A stretch of DNA of 64,000 bases, from NCBI GenBank assembly GCA_001768515.1, contig MEOA01000021.1:1-64000 (forward strand). The letters are read 5' to 3'. Shown piece by piece: positions 60,629 through 64,000 of this stretch. Both the position numbers and the translations under genes were made by a program. Source of the stretch: Bacteroidetes bacterium GWE2_42_24. Its GTDB lineage: Bacteria > Bacteroidota > Bacteroidia > Bacteroidales > TTA-H9. Position 1 is the stretch's first letter. Each line of letters opens with the position of its first letter. Below the pieces are notes generated by a model. The model saw only the letters and a program-made list of their open reading frames with translations, was not told where the DNA came from and did no database searches.

Positions 60629-61252
60629 CTAGAATTCTCCTACAATGGCACCACGATCGCTGAATTCAAGTCCGGAACGGTTCTTTTCACGCCCGTTAAC
60701 ATCATATTCAATCATGACTTCCTTCCAGAGATTGCCTTTATCATTGTAAATCCGCAGGGTAGTCGATCTACGGTTACCTTTCTTATTATACAGGGTCACT
60801 TCCGTTTGCTGGCGTTTGCTATTGTATTCATAACGGTTCTGCAGCCAGCTATTTTCTTTATCATTGGCATCATAGCCGATGAGTGTCGATTGACGCAACA
60901 GGCCGTCACTATAAATAAAAGTATTGTATGTGCGGGAAACCGGTGTACCATCAGGTGATTTGCGCCAAATTTGCTCAGAGGTTCTGTTATTCAAACTATC
61001 ATAAGTATAATGATACTCATTACGGGTTCTAACCTTGCTATCAGGGCCTAAAGTAACGTCGCGCCGCTCGGTCATATTTCCATTGGCATCCTTCACGATG
61101 CCTGGCCTGAATTCATTCTTCGCACAATCGGGTTTGACTGCTGCAACATCGGATTCAGTCTTTCCGGGTGTCGGCTTCATGTTACATGAAGCCAGACCGA
61201 TGACTATCATCACAGTTACACTTAAAATGAAGATACCGTTTTTGAAATTCAC
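60629..61252 (-). CDS. Lipoprotein with YD-like repeats, unknown function
   Basis: 207 residues. The lipoprotein signal ends VIGLASC (Cys23) followed by Asn-Met-Lys. The mature part has short beta repeats of Y-x-Y-x-x-x-N-x-R type: YHYTYDSLNNRTSEQ, NRYEYNSKRQQTEV, LRIYNDKGNLWKEV, EYDVNGREKNRS. This pattern is like YD/RHS-type or DUF3836-like Bacteroidota proteins. It probably sits on the outer membrane or in the periplasm. It lies 66 bases before the oxidoreductase start on the same strand and 65 bases after relA. The function is unknown. Confidence 0.78.
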   Translation of the reverse strand: MNFKNGIFILSVTVMIVIGLASCNMKPTPGKTESDVAAVKPDCAKNEFRPGIVKDANGNMTERRDVTLGPDSKVRTRNEYHYTYDSLNNRTSEQIWRKSPDGTPVSRTYNTFIYSDGLLRQSTLIGYDANDKENSWLQNRYEYNSKRQQTEVTLYNKKGNRRSTTLRIYNDKGNLWKEVMIEYDVNGREKNRSGLEFSDRGAIVGEF

Positions 61253-61317
61253 AGAAATGATCTTTTAGAAACAGTAAAATTAAAACTTAACGTTCAATTC
61301 CCGGCGCATTTTCTGAA

Positions 61318-63513
61318 TTATCCCTCAACAAGCCGGCGGGCACGGGTAACACCCCTGATACGTTCCAATTTGTGCAACAATTCATACAGTTGAAGCGAGT
61401 TAAAAACATGCACACGGATTCTGCCATCAAATTGCCCCCCTTTCGACTCGATGCTTACGCCCAGCATGTTTATTTTAAGGTCATTGGTGATAAGCTGAGT
61501 TATTTCATTGAGCAAACCCATACGGTCTTCACCAGTAATCCGGACCACGGTCTGGTAAGGCTGCGCATCCTCGGTACCGCTCCAACGCACTTTAATCACC
61601 CGATGCGGGAAACGTTCTTTCATATCGCGGGCATTGGGACAATTACTCCGGTGAACGGTTATTCCCTTGGTAATGGTCACAAATCCGAACACGTCGTCAC
61701 CATGAATAGGAGTACAACATTTAGCAAGCGCGTAGCTCATGTGCTTACCAGCTCCTTCAAAAACCAATTGCTCGTTGGCTCCTGATAAGGCCGTAAGGGT
61801 ATTCAGCCCCACCTTACGGTCAAACTTCGTGATAACGGGTGCTGCCGGTTCCTCATCCTTTTGCAGAATCAAATCCCTGACGTCGATCGGATCAATCTTC
61901 TCAACGCCAATGGCGGCATAGAAATCAATCATGGTCTTCATCCTGAAATGCTTCAGCAATTTCTCATTGAATTCGTCGGTGAGTACAAGTTTCCAGTTCT
62001 TCAGTTTACGACCGAGGATTTCACGTCCGTTCCCTGCATCGCGCAATTTCTCATCATTCAGTGCTCTTCTGATCCTGTTTTTGGCTCTGTTGGTTACCAC
62101 GATATTAAGCCAGTCGAGCTTTGGCTTTTGACTCTTCGTAGTAAGAATTTCAGCCACATCACCATTCTGAAGCAAGTGACGAATGGGGACATTTTTGTTG
62201 TTCACCCGTGCACCCGAGCAGCAGGCTCCTACATTTGAGTGAATCTCGAAGGCAAAATCGAGCACCGTCGCTCCAACAGGGAGTTGCTTGACGTCGCCCG
62301 CGGGGGTAAGTACATAAATAGATTCACTTTCAGGATGTGCCGGTAATCCGCTGTAAGAGCTTTCATCGGTTTCCGACTTTTGTTCAAGTAGTGTTCTGAT
62401 CTGCTTAATCCATTGATCTGAAGCCCCCGATTCACGCCTTTCTTTATACTTCCAATGGGCGGCATCGCCGCGTTCGGCAATTTCGTCCATGCGCGTCGTT
62501 CTGATCTGTATCTCTACCCAACGGGTATCAGGGGTCTGAACTGTAGTGTGCAGACTTTCGTAACCACTGTCTTTAGGCTTCGTAATCCAGTCGCGCAAAC
62601 GTGAAGGATCGGGTTTATAAATATTGCTAACGATGGAATAGATCTTCCAGCAATCGGCCTTTTCATTCTCAATAATTTTGCGGGAGATTATTCTGATAGC
62701 AAACAGGTCATAGATCCCGTTGAAACCGACACCCTGCTTCTGCATCTTCGTGTAAATAGAAGGAATCGACTTGTAGCGCCACTTTATCTCACAATCGAAA
62801 CCATTACGGTTCAACTCCTTGATTACAGGTTTCAGGAAAGCTGAAAAGTAGGCTTCCTGCTTCGGTTTTGATTCATCAATCTGCCGTACAATGGCCATGT
62901 AGGCTTGCGGTTCGGTAATACGCATAGCCCGTTCTTCCAGATCAGCTTTAATCTGATAGAGTCCCAGACGGTGGCAGAAAGGGATATACACGTAGAGGGC
63001 TTTTCGGAGAATGTGTTTTCCTTCAGACGCACTCACTTTATCGTAATGCCGCATCGAGAAAAGGTTTACAGACAAGCGGATCAGTATGACGCGCAAATCG
63101 GTGGTCATCGACAGCAACATCTGACGAAAATTCTCCGACTCGATGCTGATCTTGTCGAAATTAAGCGATTCGAGGATACGCAGTCCGGCAATCAGCTTTA
63201 AAATGTCGCTGCGTCCATCCAGCCAATCACCCGTTTCGCTGATTTCCTTATCGGTAAAAGTGTACGCCAGTGCAAAGGCAATGATTGAAGACGTCCCAAG
63301 CCCTACTTCTCCGGCAATAATCAGGCTGATATCAAAAAGCCGGATGAGCTGGCGGCTGCTCTCGGCACTTTCATCAGGGAATTTGGCAATGCAAAGTTGC
63401 ACCGTATGACGCAACAGATTGGTCTCTCCTTTATGTAAAAGTGGTTTTACCGCAGCAAGAAGTTTGCGGTATTTCTGGAGGACAAGTTTATCGGTAGTTG
63501 TTATAACCGTCAT
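61318..63513 (-). CDS. RelA-type (p)ppGpp synthetase with degenerate hydrolase domain
   Basis: 731 residues of RSH architecture. The N-terminal HD region is present but its metal-binding residues look lost: where SpoT has LLHD..ED, this has FALAYTFTDKEI, and KLADRLHNMR reads RLSVNLFSMR. The synthetase domain looks intact: KWRYKSIPSIYTKMQKQG, YDLFAIRII, DSGYESLHTTVQ, WVEIQIRTTRMDEIAERGDAAHWKYKE. TGS (ESIYVLTPAGDVKQLP), the zinc-finger/RIS region (YALAKCCTPIHGDDVFGFV) and a C-terminal ACT domain follow. It should make, but not degrade, the stringent alarmone, acting at the ribosome. It starts 68 bases after floA on the same strand, with a terminator between. Confidence 0.92.
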   Translation of the reverse strand: MTVITTTDKLVLQKYRKLLAAVKPLLHKGETNLLRHTVQLCIAKFPDESAESSRQLIRLFDISLIIAGEVGLGTSSIIAFALAYTFTDKEISETGDWLDGRSDILKLIAGLRILESLNFDKISIESENFRQMLLSMTTDLRVILIRLSVNLFSMRHYDKVSASEGKHILRKALYVYIPFCHRLGLYQIKADLEERAMRITEPQAYMAIVRQIDESKPKQEAYFSAFLKPVIKELNRNGFDCEIKWRYKSIPSIYTKMQKQGVGFNGIYDLFAIRIISRKIIENEKADCWKIYSIVSNIYKPDPSRLRDWITKPKDSGYESLHTTVQTPDTRWVEIQIRTTRMDEIAERGDAAHWKYKERRESGASDQWIKQIRTLLEQKSETDESSYSGLPAHPESESIYVLTPAGDVKQLPVGATVLDFAFEIHSNVGACCSGARVNNKNVPIRHLLQNGDVAEILTTKSQKPKLDWLNIVVTNRAKNRIRRALNDEKLRDAGNGREILGRKLKNWKLVLTDEFNEKLLKHFRMKTMIDFYAAIGVEKIDPIDVRDLILQKDEEPAAPVITKFDRKVGLNTLTALSGANEQLVFEGAGKHMSYALAKCCTPIHGDDVFGFVTITKGITVHRSNCPNARDMKERFPHRVIKVRWSGTEDAQPYQTVVRITGEDRMGLLNEITQLITNDLKINMLGVSIESKGGQFDGRIRVHVFNSLQLYELLHKLERIRGVTRARRLVEG

Positions 63514-63521
63514 TTAGTATT

Positions 63522-63560
63522 AAAAAAAAACGCCGGAATAAATACAATCACTCCGGCGTT
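63522..63560 (-). terminator. Intrinsic terminator after floA
   Basis: On the minus strand AACGCCGGA pairs with TCCGGCGTT (14-base loop), followed by a run of T. It lies between floA and relA, so relA needs its own promoter or readthrough. Confidence 0.85.
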
Positions 63561-63580
63561 TGAAATTCAACCTTTAAGAA

Positions 63581-64000
63581 TTATCCTTTGGTGAGATCGC
63601 CGGTTTTCTCGCCCCCCTGCCTTGACAAAGGATTGGCAATGTTTTCACGCATGCGGGTATCCGCCTGAATATTCTGGAACTTGTAATAGTCCATGATTCC
63701 AAGGTTACCACTCCTGAAAGCCTCGGCAATGGCCAGCGGAATCTGTGCTTCAGCCTGGATCACCATGGCACGGGCTTCCTGTGCCTTCGCTTTCATTTCC
63801 TGTTCATGTGCTACAGCCATCGCACGACGTTCTTCAGCCTTGGCCTGAGCGATGTTTTTATCTGCATTGGCCTGATCCATCTGCAATACGGCACCGATGT
63901 TCTTTCCTACATCAATGTCGGCGATGTCGATAGAGAGGATTTCGAAAGCAGTACCACTGTCAAGACCTTTGTCGAGTACCAGTTTGGAGATGCTATCAGG
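63581..64000 (-). CDS. Flotillin-like protein FloA (C-terminal part; cut by window edge)
   Basis: The 3' 140 codons of an SPFH/flotillin-like gene run off the right edge; the start lies beyond the window. Visible segments are [38 protein letters not shown], the Ala/Glu-rich coiled coil [20 protein letters not shown], and the conserved [20 protein letters not shown] before a Lys/Gly tail. FloA forms membrane microdomains that scaffold membrane-associated complexes. No NfeD-type partner is in view. The stop codon is followed by the terminator before relA. Confidence 0.95.
   Translation of the reverse strand, partial: PDSISKLVLDKGLDSGTAFEILSIDIADIDVGKNIGAVLQMDQANADKNIAQAKAEERRAMAVAHEQEMKAKAQEARAMVIQAEAQIPLAIAEAFRSGNLGIMDYYKFQNIQADTRMRENIANPLSRQGGEKTGDLTKG

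Overview
The window is Bacteroidota chromosome. Evidence: repeated promoter elements of the phylum type (TTTG, about 19-21 bases, TAnnTTTG, as at 38970-39000 and, reversed, 17705-17737); A-rich start regions with little Shine-Dalgarno; TonB receptors with a carboxypeptidase-regulatory-like N-domain; a PorP/SprF-type protein of type IX secretion; GH92 and GH3 hydrolases. Pyruvate phosphate dikinase, acetate kinase, SucD and a hydroxyacyl-CoA dehydrogenase fit a fermentative or facultative Bacteroidales/Marinilabiliales-like organism (inference). No rRNA, tRNA, CRISPR array or intact insertion sequence was recognised.

Layout. 1-10.8 kb: small lipoprotein, a fused DhaL-DegV (fatty-acid-kinase-like) protein, acyl-CoA synthetase, HAD phosphatase, MORN-type protein (minus), recR, PH-like membrane protein, GH3 glycosidase, LysE transporter. 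10.8-15.8 kb: TPR hybrid histidine kinase, a 1 kb AT-rich gap, LpxL-type acyltransferase. 15.9-22.6 kb (minus): exported protein with four tandem domains, then a beta-helix lipoprotein, TonB receptor and MORN protein in one transcription order. 23-30 kb: acyl-ACP-thioesterase-like gene, PLP aminotransferase, alpha-oxoamine synthase, a non-coding stretch with an 11-bp tandem array, a short-ORF/terminator leader, MATE exporter. 29-36.6 kb: lipoprotein, GH92, sucD, ppdK. 36.7-44.2 kb: GT-C-like membrane protein (minus), His-rich protein plus TonB receptor (probable metal uptake), hydroxyacyl-CoA dehydrogenase and acetate kinase. 44.4-51.2 kb: lplA-EamA-short DnaE operon (minus), divergent from typA. 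51.2-55.3 kb: accessory region with a second 11-bp array, a 72-bp satellite and an AT-rich two-gene unit (HExxH protein plus small membrane protein). 55.3-64 kb: EndoQ-like/UvrD fusion, PorP/SprF protein, NAD(P)H oxidoreductase, lipoprotein, RelA-type synthetase, floA cut by the window edge.

Most promising for novelty: (1) the HExxH/membrane-protein pair at 52733-54272 behind a strong promoter and repeated 5' UTR motifs; (2) the leader ORF and intrinsic terminator at 27326-27525 ahead of the MATE gene; (3) the related 11-bp tandem arrays at 26911-26985 and 51615-51669; (4) the 72-bp satellite at 52037-52510. Functions for these are inference.
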